Source: Curvibacter sp. GWA2_63_95 (GTDB taxonomy: Bacteria > Pseudomonadota > Gammaproteobacteria > Burkholderiales > Burkholderiaceae_C). Taken from it: a stretch of DNA of 64,000 nt. How positions within the stretch are numbered: the first letter of the stretch is position 1; each line of letters starts with the position of its first letter. The stretch lies in assembly GCA_001795455.1 (NCBI GenBank), contig MGPB01000025.1, positions 1 to 64,000 on the forward strand, in the 5' to 3' direction. This document shows, in pieces, positions 7,556-17,423 of this stretch. The position numbers and the translations under genes are program-made. Under the pieces are notes generated by a model, which was not told where the DNA came from, did not search any database, and was given only the letters and a program-made list of their open reading frames with translations.

Positions 7556-9829
7556 TCAGGCCGCTTGGACCAAGGGGAGCCTGCGGTGTCGCTGGCCGGT
7601 CAGGGTGAATATGGCATTTGCCACCGCAGGCGCAAGGGGTGGCAAGCCCGGCTCACCCACGCCGCCAGGCGCGCGCGTGCTGGGTACCATGTAAGTGTCT
7701 ACCTGCGGGGCGTGGGCCAACTGCACCATGGGGTAGGTGGGGAAGTTGCTCTGCTGTACTACCCCGTCTTGAATGTCGATCTTGCCGTAGAGCGCCGCGC
7801 TTAGTCCAAAAATCACCGCACTTTCCATCTGCTGGGCTACGGTGTCAGGATTGACGACGGTACCGCAGTCGATGGCGCACACCACGCGATGCACGCGCGG
7901 CACACCGTTCTGGATCGACACTTCGGCCACTTCGGCCACGATGGAGCCAAAGGATTCGTGCAAGGCCATGCCCATGGCATGCCCCTTGGGCAGAGGGCTG
8001 CCCCAGCGTGCCTTGTCGGCGGCCAATTGCAAAACGGCGGCATAGCGTGGCGCGTCCTGGAGCAAAGCCAGCCGAAAGGCCAGGGGGTCTTTCTGGGTAG
8101 CTGCGGCCAGCTCGTCGATAAAGCTTTCCGAAAAAAACGCATTGTGCGAATGGCCGACTGAGCGCCAAAAGCCTACCGGCACCTCCATGTGGGTAGCCAC
8201 GTGGGCCATGTGCTGGTTGGCAAAGCCGTAGGGCAGGTCAAACAGGCCCTCGGCCGTGGTTTTGTCCGGCATGTCCACCGGGCCAGACAGGGCGGGCAGC
8301 CCGCGGGCCATCCAGCGTGGGCTGATGGCATCACCGGCGGATTTGATGCGAAGGCTGCTGACCTGGCCCGTGCTGTCGATGGCCGCACGCATGTCGGCCA
8401 CATGCATGGGACGGTAGAAGTCGTGTGTCATGTCCTCCTCGCGCGACCACACCAGTTGCACCGGTTTGCCCTCGCAAGCCAAGGCCACTCGCACGGCCTG
8501 GGCGACGTAATCCACCTCCAGCCGGCGTCCAAAACCGCCGCCCAGCAGCGTGACATGCAGGGTCACGTCCTTGGTATCCACACCGGCTACTTTGGCGGCT
8601 ATGGCACGTGCCATTTCGGGCACCTGGGTTGGGGCCCACACGGTGACCTTGCCGTCCAACACCTGTGCGGTGCAGTTCATGGGCTCCATGGTGGCGTGGG
8701 CCAGATAGGGCGCCTGGTAGCTGGCCTCTACCAGCCGGGCTGCGGAGGCCTCGGTTTGGCTGGCATCGCCTTTCTCATAGAACGCAAAACCGTCTTCGGC
8801 CTTCAAGGCTGCCTGCATGCGGGCCTCGATGGCCTGGGTGTCCAGGGCGCCATTGGGCGGTGCTGCCCATTGCGCTTGCACCGCCTGGGCCGCTTGGCGG
8901 GCATGCCAGGTGGTTTGTGCTACTACCGCAAACCCGGCCGTGGAGCCACCCAGGGCCTCCAATGGCACCACCTTGTGCACGCCGGGCAGGGCCAGGGCGG
9001 CTTGGGTGTCCAGGGTTTGGACACTGCCGCCGATTTGTGGCGCCAAGCGCAGTGCGGCAAACAGCATGCCGGGCTGGCGCACGTCGATGCCGAACCGCGC
9101 GGCCCCGGTAGTCTTGGCTGGAATATCCCCACGGGGGGTTGGCTTGCCCAACAGGGTCCATTGCTCGCGGGCCTTGAGGCTCACGTTCTTGGGACTGGCA
9201 CCGCCCGCGCCCGCCGCCAGCTCGCCAAAATGGGCCGATTTGCCGGAGGCGTGTTGCACCACGCCTGCCGCAATGCGCAGCTCCGAGACCGGCACCTGCC
9301 ATTGCTTGGCCGCCGATTCCAGCAGGGCGGCCCGTGCCGTGGCGGCCGCGGTGCGCAGGGGGAACCAGGCGTCGGCCACGCTGGAGGATCCACCGGTGGC
9401 GTTGATACCCAGTTCGCGCGCAATTTTGCCGACAAACCACTCGCCAAGTTTGACCTTGGTGGGCGGGTTGCCACCCTCGGACTCCAGGGGATGGAAGGGT
9501 AGGCTGGCCGTGAGCATGACCACATTGCCATAAATCGTGTCGGGCCCGGCCTGCTGCAGCCGCAGCTTGGCCAAGGGCAAGTCCAACTCCTCGGCCACCA
9601 GCATGGACAAGGCCGTGTGCACGCCCTGGCCCATTTCGCTGCGGGGCATGGCCAGCACCACGGAGCCGTCGCTGGCCACCTTGATCCAGCCGTTCAGGGC
9701 CACTTCACCACTTTCAGGCAGCATCAGTTCAGGGCTTCCCATGCGGGAGCGGGCGGGCATCACGCCCCAGCCCACTACCAGTGCGCCCGTGGCACCCAAT
9801 GCGCTCAAAATCCAGGTGCGGCGCTTCAT
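7556..9829 (-). CDS. Molybdenum hydroxylase large subunit (isoquinoline 1-oxidoreductase beta type)
   Basis: 757-residue molybdopterin-binding subunit of the xanthine dehydrogenase/aldehyde oxidase superfamily. The N-terminus carries a Tat-like signal ([11 protein letters not shown]), followed by [15 protein letters not shown] and [14 protein letters not shown], motifs of the IorB-type periplasmic enzymes that use molybdopterin cytosine dinucleotide. The ATG at 9829 overlaps the small-subunit stop by four bases (ATGA), so translation is coupled. There is no FAD subunit and no XdhC-type maturation factor next to it, consistent with IorAB-type two-subunit enzymes that pass electrons to a cytochrome. 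The substrate is probably an aldehyde or N-heterocycle. Confidence 0.88.
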   Translation of the reverse strand: MKRRTWILSALGATGALVVGWGVMPARSRMGSPELMLPESGEVALNGWIKVASDGSVVLAMPRSEMGQGVHTALSMLVAEELDLPLAKLRLQQAGPDTIYGNVVMLTASLPFHPLESEGGNPPTKVKLGEWFVGKIARELGINATGGSSSVADAWFPLRTAAATARAALLESAAKQWQVPVSELRIAAGVVQHASGKSAHFGELAAGAGGASPKNVSLKAREQWTLLGKPTPRGDIPAKTTGAARFGIDVRQPGMLFAALRLAPQIGGSVQTLDTQAALALPGVHKVVPLEALGGSTAGFAVVAQTTWHARQAAQAVQAQWAAPPNGALDTQAIEARMQAALKAEDGFAFYEKGDASQTEASAARLVEASYQAPYLAHATMEPMNCTAQVLDGKVTVWAPTQVPEMARAIAAKVAGVDTKDVTLHVTLLGGGFGRRLEVDYVAQAVRVALACEGKPVQLVWSREEDMTHDFYRPMHVADMRAAIDSTGQVSSLRIKSAGDAISPRWMARGLPALSGPVDMPDKTTAEGLFDLPYGFANQHMAHVATHMEVPVGFWRSVGHSHNAFFSESFIDELAAATQKDPLAFRLALLQDAPRYAAVLQLAADKARWGSPLPKGHAMGMALHESFGSIVAEVAEVSIQNGVPRVHRVVCAIDCGTVVNPDTVAQQMESAVIFGLSAALYGKIDIQDGVVQQSNFPTYPMVQLAHAPQVDTYMVPSTRAPGGVGEPGLPPLAPAVANAIFTLTGQRHRRLPLVQAA

Positions 9830-10290
9830 GCTGCGGCTCCTTGCGTCTGGGCGGCAGCGCGGTGGATGGCGGCGCGTACACGTTGGTAGGTACCGCAACG
9901 GCAGATATTGGTCATGGCCTCGTCAATGTCCGCGTCAGTGGGTTTGGGTTTGCGCGCCAAGAGGGCCGCTGCGGCCATCAGCATGCCGCTCTGGCAGTAG
10001 CCACATTGGGGCACCTGTTCGGCAATCCAGGCGGCTTGCAGCACATGCAGCTTGTCGGGGGTGCCCAGGGCTTCGATGGTGGTGATCTTCTGGCCGACCA
10101 CGGCGGAGGCTGGCATGACACAGGAGCGCACAGGCTGGCCATCCACATGCACCGTGCAGGCCCCACAGGCCGCGACGCCGCAGCCAAACTTGGTGCCGGT
10201 CATGTTCAGGGTATCGCGCAGCACCCAGAGCAGGGGCATGTCGGGTGGGGCGTCGGCGGTCACCACCTTGCCATTGATGTTGAGTTCCAT
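9826..10290 (-). CDS. Molybdenum hydroxylase 2Fe-2S small subunit (isoquinoline 1-oxidoreductase alpha type)
   Basis: 154-residue electron-transfer subunit. The plant-type 2Fe-2S cluster is bound by Cys37, Cys42, Cys45 and Cys57. The second all-helical cluster uses Cys96, Cys99, Cys130 and Cys132 (CGYC...CRC). The ATG at 10290 follows AAGGAG by eight bases. It has no signal peptide of its own; in this family the small subunit is carried through the Tat pathway with its large partner. It is the first gene of the two-gene operon. Confidence 0.92.
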   Translation of the reverse strand: MELNINGKVVTADAPPDMPLLWVLRDTLNMTGTKFGCGVAACGACTVHVDGQPVRSCVMPASAVVGQKITTIEALGTPDKLHVLQAAWIAEQVPQCGYCQSGMLMAAAALLARKPKPTDADIDEAMTNICRCGTYQRVRAAIHRAAAQTQGAAA

Positions 10291-10417
10291 GGGGCGCACT
10301 CCTTGCGGGTTCTTGTGGGCCGCATCATAGGGGTGGTGCCAGTGCCCCGGTGTCACGCAGGCTTACACAGCGGGTAATCCATGAGGTTTTTTAGAGCGCC
10401 CAAACAAAAACCGGGCA

Positions 10418-10453
10418 CAAAAAAAGCCAGACGTCTTGCGAACGTCTGGCTTT
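10418..10453 (-). terminator. Rho-independent terminator of tRNA-Leu
   Basis: A perfect 12-base stem (AAAGCCAGACGT at 10423-10434 with ACGTCTGGCTTT at 10442-10453), a seven-base loop and a T-run on the minus strand. It begins five bases beyond the CCA end of the tRNA gene. Confidence 0.88.
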
Positions 10454-10457
10454 GATC

Positions 10458-10542
10458 TGGTGCCCAGGGCCGGACTCGAACCGGCACGCCTTGCGGCGGG
10501 GGATTTTGAGTCCCCTGAGTCTACCAATTTCACCACCTGGGC
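10458..10542 (-). tRNA. tRNA-Leu (anticodon CAA)
   Basis: 85-base class II tRNA read on the minus strand. The acceptor GCCCAGG pairs with CCTGGGC, and the 3' CCA is encoded at 10458-10460. The anticodon stem GGGGA/TCCCC frames a loop CTCAAAA, giving CAA at positions 34-36, which reads UUG. The long variable arm and GGTTCGAGTCC T-arm are present. It is immediately divergent from cysM and has its own terminator. Confidence 0.93.
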
Positions 10543-10577
10543 AGGTAATTCTGTGAAGCGCGAATTATGGCACATTT

Positions 10578-11486
10578 ATGGCCATGACATTCCAAACTAT
10601 TGAAGACGCTATCGGAAACACCCCCTTGGTCGCCCTGCAGCGCATCCAGGTCAGTGACAACCAGTCCCGCAACACCGTGGTTTTGGGCAAACTTGAAGGC
10701 AACAACCCCGCCGGTTCTGTCAAAGACCGCCCGGCACTCTCCATGATCCAGCGCGCCCAGGAACGTGGCGACATCCAACCCGGCGACACGCTGATCGAAG
10801 CCACCTCAGGCAACACCGGCATTGCCTTGGCCATGGCCGCAGCCGTCAAGGGCTACCGCATGGTCTTGATCATGCCGGAGGACCTGTCCATCGAGCGCGC
10901 CCAGACCATGAAGGCTTTTGGCGCCGAGCTGATCCTGACGCCCAAGAGTGGTGGCATGGAATACGCGCGCGACCTGGCGGAGCAAATGCAGCGCGACGGC
11001 AAAGGCCGGGTGCTGGACCAGTTTGCCAATGGTGACAACCCCCGCATTCACTACGAAACCACCGGCCCCGAGCTCTGGGCGCAAACCAACGGGCGCATCA
11101 CCCACTTTGTCAGCGCGATGGGCACTACCGGCACCATCACCGGCGTGTCGCGCTTCCTGAAGGAAAAGAACCCGGCCATTCGCATCATCGGCGCGCAGCC
11201 ATCGGAAGGCTCGCGCATTCCCGGCATCCGCAAATGGCCCGAGGCCTATCTGCCCAAAATTTACGACCCCAAGAACGTGGACGAACTGGTTTACGTGAGC
11301 CAGGCGGACGCCGAGGACATGTGCCGACGTCTGGCGCGCGAGGAAGGCATTTTTGGCGGCATCTCGGCTGCTGGTGCCTGCTGGGTCGCGCAGGAGATTG
11401 CCAGGCGCGAGCGTGATGCCGTGATCGTGTTTGTGGTGTGCGACCGCGGTGACCGTTACCTCTCCACCGGGGTCTTTCCCGCATAA
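10578..11486 (+). CDS. cysM: Cysteine synthase B
   Basis: 302-residue PLP enzyme that makes cysteine from O-acetylserine and sulfide or thiosulfate. The PLP lysine lies in GSVKDRPAL (Lys49), with substrate and phosphate loops TSGNTG and GTTGT. The ending CDRGDRYLSTGVFP is typical of CysM rather than CysK. Two ATGs (10578 and 10584) are equally possible and no strong ribosome binding site is visible. It is monocistronic, divergent from tRNA-Leu and followed at once by a copy of the dispersed repeat. Confidence 0.93.
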   Translation: MAMTFQTIEDAIGNTPLVALQRIQVSDNQSRNTVVLGKLEGNNPAGSVKDRPALSMIQRAQERGDIQPGDTLIEATSGNTGIALAMAAAVKGYRMVLIMPEDLSIERAQTMKAFGAELILTPKSGGMEYARDLAEQMQRDGKGRVLDQFANGDNPRIHYETTGPELWAQTNGRITHFVSAMGTTGTITGVSRFLKEKNPAIRIIGAQPSEGSRIPGIRKWPEAYLPKIYDPKNVDELVYVSQADAEDMCRRLAREEGIFGGISAAGACWVAQEIARRERDAVIVFVVCDRGDRYLSTGVFPA

Positions 11487-11552
11487 TTTAAGCAAAAAGT
11501 GCCTGTAGCGCCCGTCCTTATTGCGCGAGCAGCTACTGAATGTATAGCAAAT
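11487..11552 (+). repeat. Dispersed Comamonadaceae-type repeat, copy 1
   Basis: Fills the intergenic space between cysM and the Nudix gene. It contains the core ATTGCGCGAGCAGCTACTG and ends with TATAGCAAA, shared with six other places in this window. The Nudix ribosome binding site begins at its right edge. Confidence 0.8.
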
Positions 11553-11563
11553 AAAGGGTGGAT

Positions 11564-12115
11564 ATGTCTGCTGTTTTCAAGTTTTGTCCGCAGTGCGCCA
11601 CGGCGCTGGAGCACATCACCCTGGCAGAAGACGGTGGCGACAAAACCCGCTTGCGCTGCCCGGCCTGCGACTTCACGCACTGGAACAACCCCACGCCCGT
11701 GCTGGCGGCGGTGATTGAGTACAACGGGCAAATACTGCTGGCACGCAACGCCGCCTGGCCCGGCAAGATGTACGCATTGATCACCGGCTTCATGGAGGCG
11801 GGTGAGACGCCCGAAGAGGGCATTGCGCGCGAGATTGCGGAAGAGACCAACCTGACCACCAGCGCGCTCAAGCTGCTGGGTGCCTATGACTTCCAACGCA
11901 TGAACCAGGTCATCATTGCCTACCACGCGGTCTGCCATGGCGACGTGAAGCTCAGCCCTGAGCTGGTGGACTATCGCCTGTATGACTTGCAGGACGTGAA
12001 GTGCTGGCCCGCGGGAACGGGTTACGCCTTGGCCGAATTCCTGCGCTCACGTGGACACGAGCCCACCTTCATCGACCCGGTGTGGCGCCAGGACGTCGAA
12101 AAGCTGGCGACTTAA
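11564..12115 (+). CDS. Zinc-ribbon Nudix hydrolase
   Basis: 183 residues. An N-terminal zinc ribbon (Cys8, Cys11, Cys32, Cys35) precedes a Nudix box at about residues 75-97 (GFMEAGETPEEG...REIAEETNL). The layout resembles a short NudC-like NADH or mRNA-cap pyrophosphatase without the large N-terminal domain. It probably hydrolyses a nucleoside diphosphate derivative; the substrate is unknown. ATG 11564 is chosen because AAAGGG lies upstream. The next gene, tusA, starts 30 bases downstream. Confidence 0.87.
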   Translation: MSAVFKFCPQCATALEHITLAEDGGDKTRLRCPACDFTHWNNPTPVLAAVIEYNGQILLARNAAWPGKMYALITGFMEAGETPEEGIAREIAEETNLTTSALKLLGAYDFQRMNQVIIAYHAVCHGDVKLSPELVDYRLYDLQDVKCWPAGTGYALAEFLRSRGHEPTFIDPVWRQDVEKLAT

Positions 12116-12145
12116 AATCGCCAGCTACGCCAGAAAGCTGCTTGC

Positions 12146-12373
12146 ATGAACACCGACAAAGAAGTTGACACCCGCGGGCTGAACTGCCCGCTGCCCATCC
12201 TCAAGGCCAAGAAGGCCCTGGCCGAGCTGTTGAGCGGCCAGACCCTGAAAGTGGTCGCCACCGACCCCGGCTCCATCCGGGACTTTCAGGCCTTCGCCAA
12301 ACAGACCGGCAATGAGTTGCTGGAGCAGCAAACGGTAGGCGCCGAGTACATCCACGTGTTGCGCCGGCGCTGA
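12146..12373 (+). CDS. tusA: TusA-family sulfur carrier protein
   Basis: 75-residue SirA/TusA protein. The catalytic motif is RGLNCPLPILKAKKAL, with persulfide Cys14. TusA relays sulfur from IscS for tRNA thiolation and molybdenum cofactor synthesis. In other species paralogues serve sulfur oxidation, and no such genes are nearby. The size is normal for the family. It probably shares a transcript with the Nudix gene and ends at a strong terminator. Confidence 0.88.
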   Translation: MNTDKEVDTRGLNCPLPILKAKKALAELLSGQTLKVVATDPGSIRDFQAFAKQTGNELLEQQTVGAEYIHVLRRR

Positions 12374-12388
12374 GTTTTTCTGCGTCTC

Positions 12389-12432
12389 CAAACAAAAACG
12401 CCGCACGGGGAAACCCTGCGGCGTTTTGTTTT
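12389..12432. terminator. Bidirectional terminator between tusA and valS
   Basis: AAACAAAAACGCCGCA pairs with TGCGGCGTTTTGTTT, with one bulge, and the loop side contains CGGGGAAACCC. A-tract and T-tract on either side let it serve both convergent genes. Confidence 0.82.
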
Positions 12433-12458
12433 GGCGCAGGCCCCATCGGGCCGACGCA

Positions 12459-15347
12459 TCAGCCCAAGCGGGCCAGTTGCTCTTTCACCTTTTCCAGTGT
12501 TGCCGCAAAGTCCGCCACGCGCTTGCGTTCCTGCTCCAGCACGGCAGCGGGGGCTTTGGCCACAAAAGCTTCGTTGCTCAACTTGGCGCTGGCCTTGGTG
12601 ATCTGCTCTTCCAGGCGGGCCACTTCCTTGCCCAGGCGGATCTTTTCGGCAGCCACGTCCACTTCCACAAACAGGCACACACGCGCTTCGCCTACCACGG
12701 CCACGGGGGCGGACTGGGCGGCGGCTTGCCAGCTGGCTTCGTCGGCAAACACCTTCACTTCGCTCAGCTTGGCCAGGGATTGCAGCACGGCGGCCGAGGC
12801 TTGCAGGAACGCACCTTCGGCCGCGCTGTGGGCCACCACGAACAGCGGCAGGCGCACGGCGGGCGACACGTTCATCTCGCCCCGCAGGTTGCGGCAGGCG
12901 TCTACCAAGGCCTTGAGCTTGACCACGTGGGCAATGGCCGCCTCGTCAATGCGCTCGGGCTGGCTCACCGGGTAGGCGGCGATGGACACCGACGGGCCTT
13001 GGCGGCCAGCCACCGGCGCCACCTTTTGCCACAGCTCCTCAGAAATGAAGGGCGTGATGGGGTGGATCAGGCGCAGGATGGTTTCCAGCGTGCGGATCAG
13101 GGTGCGGCGGGTGGCGCGCTTTTGCGCGTCGGAGCCGGTGTTGATCTGCACCTTGGCGATTTCCAGGTACCAGTCGCAGAACTCGTTCCAGACAAAGTCG
13201 TAGATGGTGTTGGCCACGTTGTCCAGGCGGTAGTCGGCAAAGCCCTGGGCGACTTCGGCTTCCACCTTCTGCAGTAGCGACACGATCCAGCGGTCGCTGG
13301 CGCTGAAGTCCAGGGTGGCGGTGTCGCACTGGGCGTTGTCCTGCACGCCGCAGTCCTGGCCTTCGCAGTTCATCAGCACAAAGCGCGTGGCGTTCCACAG
13401 CTTGTTGCAGAAGTTGCGGTAGCCCTCGCAGCGCTTGCTGTCGAAGTTGATGGAGCGGCCCAGCGAGGCCAGCGCGGCGAAGGTGAAGCGCAGGGCGTCG
13501 GCACCGTAGGCGGGAATGCCCTCGGGGAATTCCTTTTGCGTGTTCTTGCGCACCTGGGGCGCGGTTTCGGGCTTGCGCAGGCCGGTGGTGCGCTTGTCCA
13601 GCAGGGGTTCGAGCGCGATACCGTCGATCAGGTCCACGGGGTCGAGTACGTTGCCTTCCGATTTGCTCATCTTCTTGCCCTGCGCATCGCGCACCAGGCC
13701 GTGGATGTAGACGTGCTTGAAGGGCACCCGGCCGGTGAAGTGCTTGGTCATCATGATCATCCGGGCCACCCAGAAGAAGATGATGTCGTAGCCGGTGACC
13801 AGCACGGAGGAGGGCAGGTACAGGTTGTAGTCGTCGGTGGCGGCGGTGCCCGCACCTTCATTGCCCCAACCCATGGTGGAGAAGGGAACGAGGGCCGAGG
13901 AGTACCAGGTGTCGAGCACGTCCTCGTCGCGTTTCAAGGTCTTGCCGGGCGCTTGGGCCTGCGCTTCGGCTTCGTTGCGGGCCACGTAGACCTTGCCGTC
14001 TTCGTCGTACCAGGCCGGAATCTGGTGGCCCCACCAGAGCTGGCGGCTGATGCACCAGTCCTGGATATTGTTCATCCACTGGTTGTAGGTATTCACCCAG
14101 TTCTCGGGCACGAACTTCACGTCGCCGCTTGCTACTGCATCAATAGCGCCTTGCGCAATGCTGGTGCCGCTTGGCGCCGGTTTTGTCATGGAAACAAACC
14201 ACTGGTCGGTGAGCATGGGCTCGATCACCTGGCCGGTGCGGGCGCAGCGCGGCACCATCAGCTTGTGCTTCTTCACTTCCACCAGGAAGCCACCGGCCTC
14301 CAGGTCGGCAACGACCTTCTTGCGCGCTACAAAGCGGTCCAGGCCCTGGTAGGCGGCGGGGGCGTTCTCGTTGATCTTGGCGTCCAGTGTCAGCACGCAG
14401 ATCATGGGCAGCTGGTGGCGCTGGCCCACGGCGTAGTCGTTCTGGTCGTGGGCGGGCGTGACCTTGACCACGCCGGTGCCAAAGGCCTTGTCCACGTAGT
14501 CATCGGCAATCACGGGGATGGTGCGGCCGCACAGGGGCAGGGTCACCTGCTTGCCGATCAGCGCGGTATAGCGCTCGTCTTCGGGGTGCACCATCACGGC
14601 CACGTCGCCCAGCATGGTCTCAGGCCGGGTGGTGGCCACGGTGATGTCACCGGAACCATCGGCCAGCGGGTAACGGATGTGCCACAGCGAGCCGTCTTCC
14701 TCTTCGCTTTCCACTTCGAGGTCGCTCACCGCGCTCATGAGGATCGGGTCCCAGTTCACCAGGCGCTTGCCGCGGTAGATCAGGCCCTGCTCGTAGAGCT
14801 GCACAAAGGTTTCGGTCACCGTCTTGGACAGCTTCTCGTCCATGGTGAAGTACTCGCGGCTCCAGTCCACGCTGTCACCCATGCGGCGCATCTGGCCGGT
14901 GATGGTGTTGCCGGATTTTTCTTTCCAATCCCACACCTTGGCGGTGAAGGCCTCGCGGCCCAGGTCGTGGCGGCTGACTTTTTGCTCTTGCAGCTGGCGC
15001 TCCACCACGATCTGGGTGGCAATGCCGGCGTGGTCGGTGCCCGGAATCCAGGCCGTGTTGAACCCGGCCATGCGGTGGTAGCGCGTCAGGCTGTCCATGA
15101 TGGTCTGGTTGAACGCATGGCCCATGTGCAGGGTGCCGGTCACATTGGGCGGCGGCAGCTGGATGGCAAACGCGGGCTGGCCGGCCTGCGGGGCCTGGGT
15201 GCCGCGGTAGCCCGCTACGCCATAACCGCGCTTTTCCCATTCGGGGCCCCAGTGCGCTTCCAGCGCGACGGGCTCAAACGATTTGGACAGGGACTGCAGA
15301 CCCGGTTGTTCGGGGGCGGAGGGCGTGGGGGTGGCTTGGTCAGACAT
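12459..15347 (-). CDS. valS: Valyl-tRNA synthetase
   Basis: 962-residue class I synthetase charging tRNA-Val. The HIGH-type motif is HMGH (74-77), within [13 protein letters not shown], and the KMSKS loop is at 559-563. The editing domain contains [10 protein letters not shown]. The C-terminal coiled coil of valine enzymes is visible (arginine- and lysine-rich [14 protein letters not shown]). Length is normal for proteobacteria. The ATG has GAGAATCCC upstream, a weak ribosome site. It is essential and intact. Confidence 0.96.
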   Translation of the reverse strand: MSDQATPTPSAPEQPGLQSLSKSFEPVALEAHWGPEWEKRGYGVAGYRGTQAPQAGQPAFAIQLPPPNVTGTLHMGHAFNQTIMDSLTRYHRMAGFNTAWIPGTDHAGIATQIVVERQLQEQKVSRHDLGREAFTAKVWDWKEKSGNTITGQMRRMGDSVDWSREYFTMDEKLSKTVTETFVQLYEQGLIYRGKRLVNWDPILMSAVSDLEVESEEEDGSLWHIRYPLADGSGDITVATTRPETMLGDVAVMVHPEDERYTALIGKQVTLPLCGRTIPVIADDYVDKAFGTGVVKVTPAHDQNDYAVGQRHQLPMICVLTLDAKINENAPAAYQGLDRFVARKKVVADLEAGGFLVEVKKHKLMVPRCARTGQVIEPMLTDQWFVSMTKPAPSGTSIAQGAIDAVASGDVKFVPENWVNTYNQWMNNIQDWCISRQLWWGHQIPAWYDEDGKVYVARNEAEAQAQAPGKTLKRDEDVLDTWYSSALVPFSTMGWGNEGAGTAATDDYNLYLPSSVLVTGYDIIFFWVARMIMMTKHFTGRVPFKHVYIHGLVRDAQGKKMSKSEGNVLDPVDLIDGIALEPLLDKRTTGLRKPETAPQVRKNTQKEFPEGIPAYGADALRFTFAALASLGRSINFDSKRCEGYRNFCNKLWNATRFVLMNCEGQDCGVQDNAQCDTATLDFSASDRWIVSLLQKVEAEVAQGFADYRLDNVANTIYDFVWNEFCDWYLEIAKVQINTGSDAQKRATRRTLIRTLETILRLIHPITPFISEELWQKVAPVAGRQGPSVSIAAYPVSQPERIDEAAIAHVVKLKALVDACRNLRGEMNVSPAVRLPLFVVAHSAAEGAFLQASAAVLQSLAKLSEVKVFADEASWQAAAQSAPVAVVGEARVCLFVEVDVAAEKIRLGKEVARLEEQITKASAKLSNEAFVAKAPAAVLEQERKRVADFAATLEKVKEQLARLG

Positions 15348-15418
15348 GGGATTCTCTTGTGAGGACCGACGATTTTACCGGGCGGGCGTTAAGCTACGGG
15401 GCCTGCCCAGGAGGAACC

Positions 15419-15913
15419 ATGCCCGATACCCGCCCGAACGCCGAGTTTCCTGTTGCCGTGGCCGCCACCGAGGTGGCGCCGCGCACCAAACCCTCCAACT
15501 ACCCCGCGCCTTTTGCCGCGCGCATGGCCGGGCGCGAGAAGCGCCAGTTGGGGGATGTGTTTGGCTTGAGCAACTTTGGCGTGAACCTGGTGCGGCTGGC
15601 GCCACATTCCGTGTCGGCGTTGCGCCATGCGCACACCCGGCAAGACGAATTCATTTATGTGCTGCAGGGGCATCCCACGCTGCACACTGACGAGGGATTG
15701 ACGGCGCTGTCACCCGGCATGTGCGCGGGCTTCAAGGCCGGCACCGGCAATGGCCACTGCCTGAAAAACGAAACCGATGCCGAGGTGGTGTACCTGGAGG
15801 TGGGCGACCGCACGCCGGGCGATGAGGGCAGCTACCCGGACGACGACCTCAAAGCCCTGCTGGTGGCGACAGGCCAATGGCGCTTTGTGCACAAGGACTG
15901 CACGCCGTACTGA
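15419..15913 (+). CDS. Cupin-domain protein
   Basis: 164-residue single-domain cupin. The metal-binding segment reads HAHTRQDEFIYVLQG, that is His-x-His-x4-Glu, as expected for motif 1 of a metal-dependent cupin. The N-terminal 50 residues are less ordered. AGGAGG lies five bases before the ATG at 15419. The substrate is unknown; proteins of this subgroup are often annotated as sugar or auxin-binding-like cupins. It is divergent from valS. Confidence 0.82.
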   Translation: MPDTRPNAEFPVAVAATEVAPRTKPSNYPAPFAARMAGREKRQLGDVFGLSNFGVNLVRLAPHSVSALRHAHTRQDEFIYVLQGHPTLHTDEGLTALSPGMCAGFKAGTGNGHCLKNETDAEVVYLEVGDRTPGDEGSYPDDDLKALLVATGQWRFVHKDCTPY

Positions 15914-15952
15914 CGCGTGTGGCCCCGGTGCAGTTGCGGCGCCAGTCCGTGA

Positions 15953-16465
15953 TCAGGCCGTGGGGGGAGCGAGGTACGTGCCGGACTTGCCGCCGTGCTT
16001 CTCCAGCAGCCGCACATCGGTCATCACCATGCCTTTGTCCACGGCCTTGCACATGTCGTAGATGGTCAGCAGGGTGATTTGCACGGCGGTCAGGGCTTCC
16101 ATTTCCACACCGGTGCCGCCGGTGGTTTCGGCAATCGCCAGGCACTGCACGGCGGGCAGGGTGGTGGCGGTGGCAGGCACCATCTCAAACTCGATGGCCA
16201 CACGCGACAACATCAGGGGGTGGCACAGCGGGATCAGGTCACTGGTGCGCTTGGCGGCCATGATGCCGGCCACGCGCGCCACGCCCAGGACATCGCCCTT
16301 GGCGGCCTGGGCGTTCTGGATCAGGTCCAGGGTGTGTTGCTGCATCTGGATGCGGCCACCGGCCACGGCCTTGCGGGCCGTCAGCGGCTTGCTGCCAATG
16401 TTCACCATGTGGGCGTCGCCCTTGGTGTCGAAGTGGGTGAGGGCAGAAGGGTTGGGTTCGGTCAT
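15953..16465 (-). CDS. moaC: Cyclic pyranopterin monophosphate synthase
   Basis: 170-residue MoaC, the second step of molybdenum cofactor synthesis. Conserved blocks present are [20 protein letters not shown] and [19 protein letters not shown]. The ATG at 16465 starts the family-typical N-terminus. No other moa gene is adjacent, but its product supplies the cofactor needed by the molybdenum hydroxylase at 7.6-10.3 kb. It lies 22 bases downstream of the MaoC-like gene on the same strand. Confidence 0.94.
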   Translation of the reverse strand: MTEPNPSALTHFDTKGDAHMVNIGSKPLTARKAVAGGRIQMQQHTLDLIQNAQAAKGDVLGVARVAGIMAAKRTSDLIPLCHPLMLSRVAIEFEMVPATATTLPAVQCLAIAETTGGTGVEMEALTAVQITLLTIYDMCKAVDKGMVMTDVRLLEKHGGKSGTYLAPPTA

Positions 16466-16487
16466 CGTCAATCCTGTGGTCAATGGC

Positions 16488-17399
16488 TTAGAGCGGGCGC
16501 AATGTGCCAGCGATATGTGGCTCACCGCCGGGCTGCACTTGCAATACAAAGTGGGTGGCGTGCGGGGTGTCGGTCACATCCTGATTTTTATATAAGGCCA
16601 CCTGGCCCGGAATCAACAGGGGGCGCTTGAAGCGCAGGTCCAGCGCCAGTGGCGCGTTGGCTGGCAGGTCGTGCTGCAGCAGCGCCAGGCAGCGTGCGGC
16701 GCTGAACATGCCGTGCGCAATGGCGCGTGGGTAGCCAAACAGACGGGCGGTCAGCGCACTCACGTGGATGGGGTTCCAGTCGCCCGAGGGGCCGGCAAAG
16801 CGGCGCCCGGCGTTGGCGGCCACGGCCCACTGGGCGATGGGGGTGCCCCAGTCAGGCTCGCTGCCATCCGGTGAAGCCTTTTTGCCCGGCTTGCTGCGCG
16901 CCAGCGGCGACAAAAAGGTGCTGGTCTCGCGCCAGGCGACCGTGCCGCCCGTGCTCAGCGTGGTGTGGATGGCAAAGGACTGGCCGCGCTCGGTGGTCTG
17001 GATGCCGTCCAGCGTGCAGTGCATGTCCATCGCCTCGCCATTGGCAATAGGGCGCAGGCTCGCCAGCTGGTTGCTCCAGTGCACCAGGCCCAGCAGGCGT
17101 AGCGGAAAGCGCGCATGGCTCAGGATGGCCATGTGCAGCGGCATGGCCATGGCGTGCAGGTACAAGAGGGGCAGGGTGCCGGTGTCGGGCAGGTCGCAGA
17201 CCTGGCGGTACTGGGCCAGGCGCTTGGCATCGGCGCGGGCACCATGCCAGTGCGCCTCAAACCGGATGCCATGCTGGGCAAGGGGTGCCTGGGCCGGGCG
17301 GGCGGCGAACAGGCTACGCACCAGGGCGCCACCATGGCGGGGCGGGGCGTGGTACTGAAGGGTGATGGGCGTGTCAGGCATGGTGCCGCCATTGTGCAT
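16488..17399 (-). CDS. MaoC-like hot-dog dehydratase
   Basis: 303 residues. The C-terminal half carries the R-hydratase signature [26 protein letters not shown], where Asp and His form the catalytic pair of enoyl-CoA hydratase 2 enzymes. The N-terminal half is a second, degenerate hot-dog fold, as in two-domain MaoC proteins. It probably acts on a 3-hydroxyacyl-CoA or enoyl-CoA. ATG 17399 begins 24 bases after the upstream esterase stop; ATG 17381 is an alternative. Confidence 0.8.
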   Translation of the reverse strand: MHNGGTMPDTPITLQYHAPPRHGGALVRSLFAARPAQAPLAQHGIRFEAHWHGARADAKRLAQYRQVCDLPDTGTLPLLYLHAMAMPLHMAILSHARFPLRLLGLVHWSNQLASLRPIANGEAMDMHCTLDGIQTTERGQSFAIHTTLSTGGTVAWRETSTFLSPLARSKPGKKASPDGSEPDWGTPIAQWAVAANAGRRFAGPSGDWNPIHVSALTARLFGYPRAIAHGMFSAARCLALLQHDLPANAPLALDLRFKRPLLIPGQVALYKNQDVTDTPHATHFVLQVQPGGEPHIAGTLRPL

Positions 17400-17423
17400 G
17401 GCGGCACCATACGCAGCGCGGTT

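Noticed and set aside
10363..10575. Short minus-strand frame across tRNA-Leu
   Set aside because: It merely translates the tRNA and its terminator.
14131..14147. Repeat-like match in valS (GCTACTGCATCAATAGC)
   Set aside because: 15 of 17 bases fit the repeat, but the flanks do not and the encoded AIDAV segment is normal for valyl-tRNA synthetases; probably chance.
13536..15362. Long plus-strand frame opposite valS
   Set aside because: Shadow of valS; no motif or ribosome binding site.
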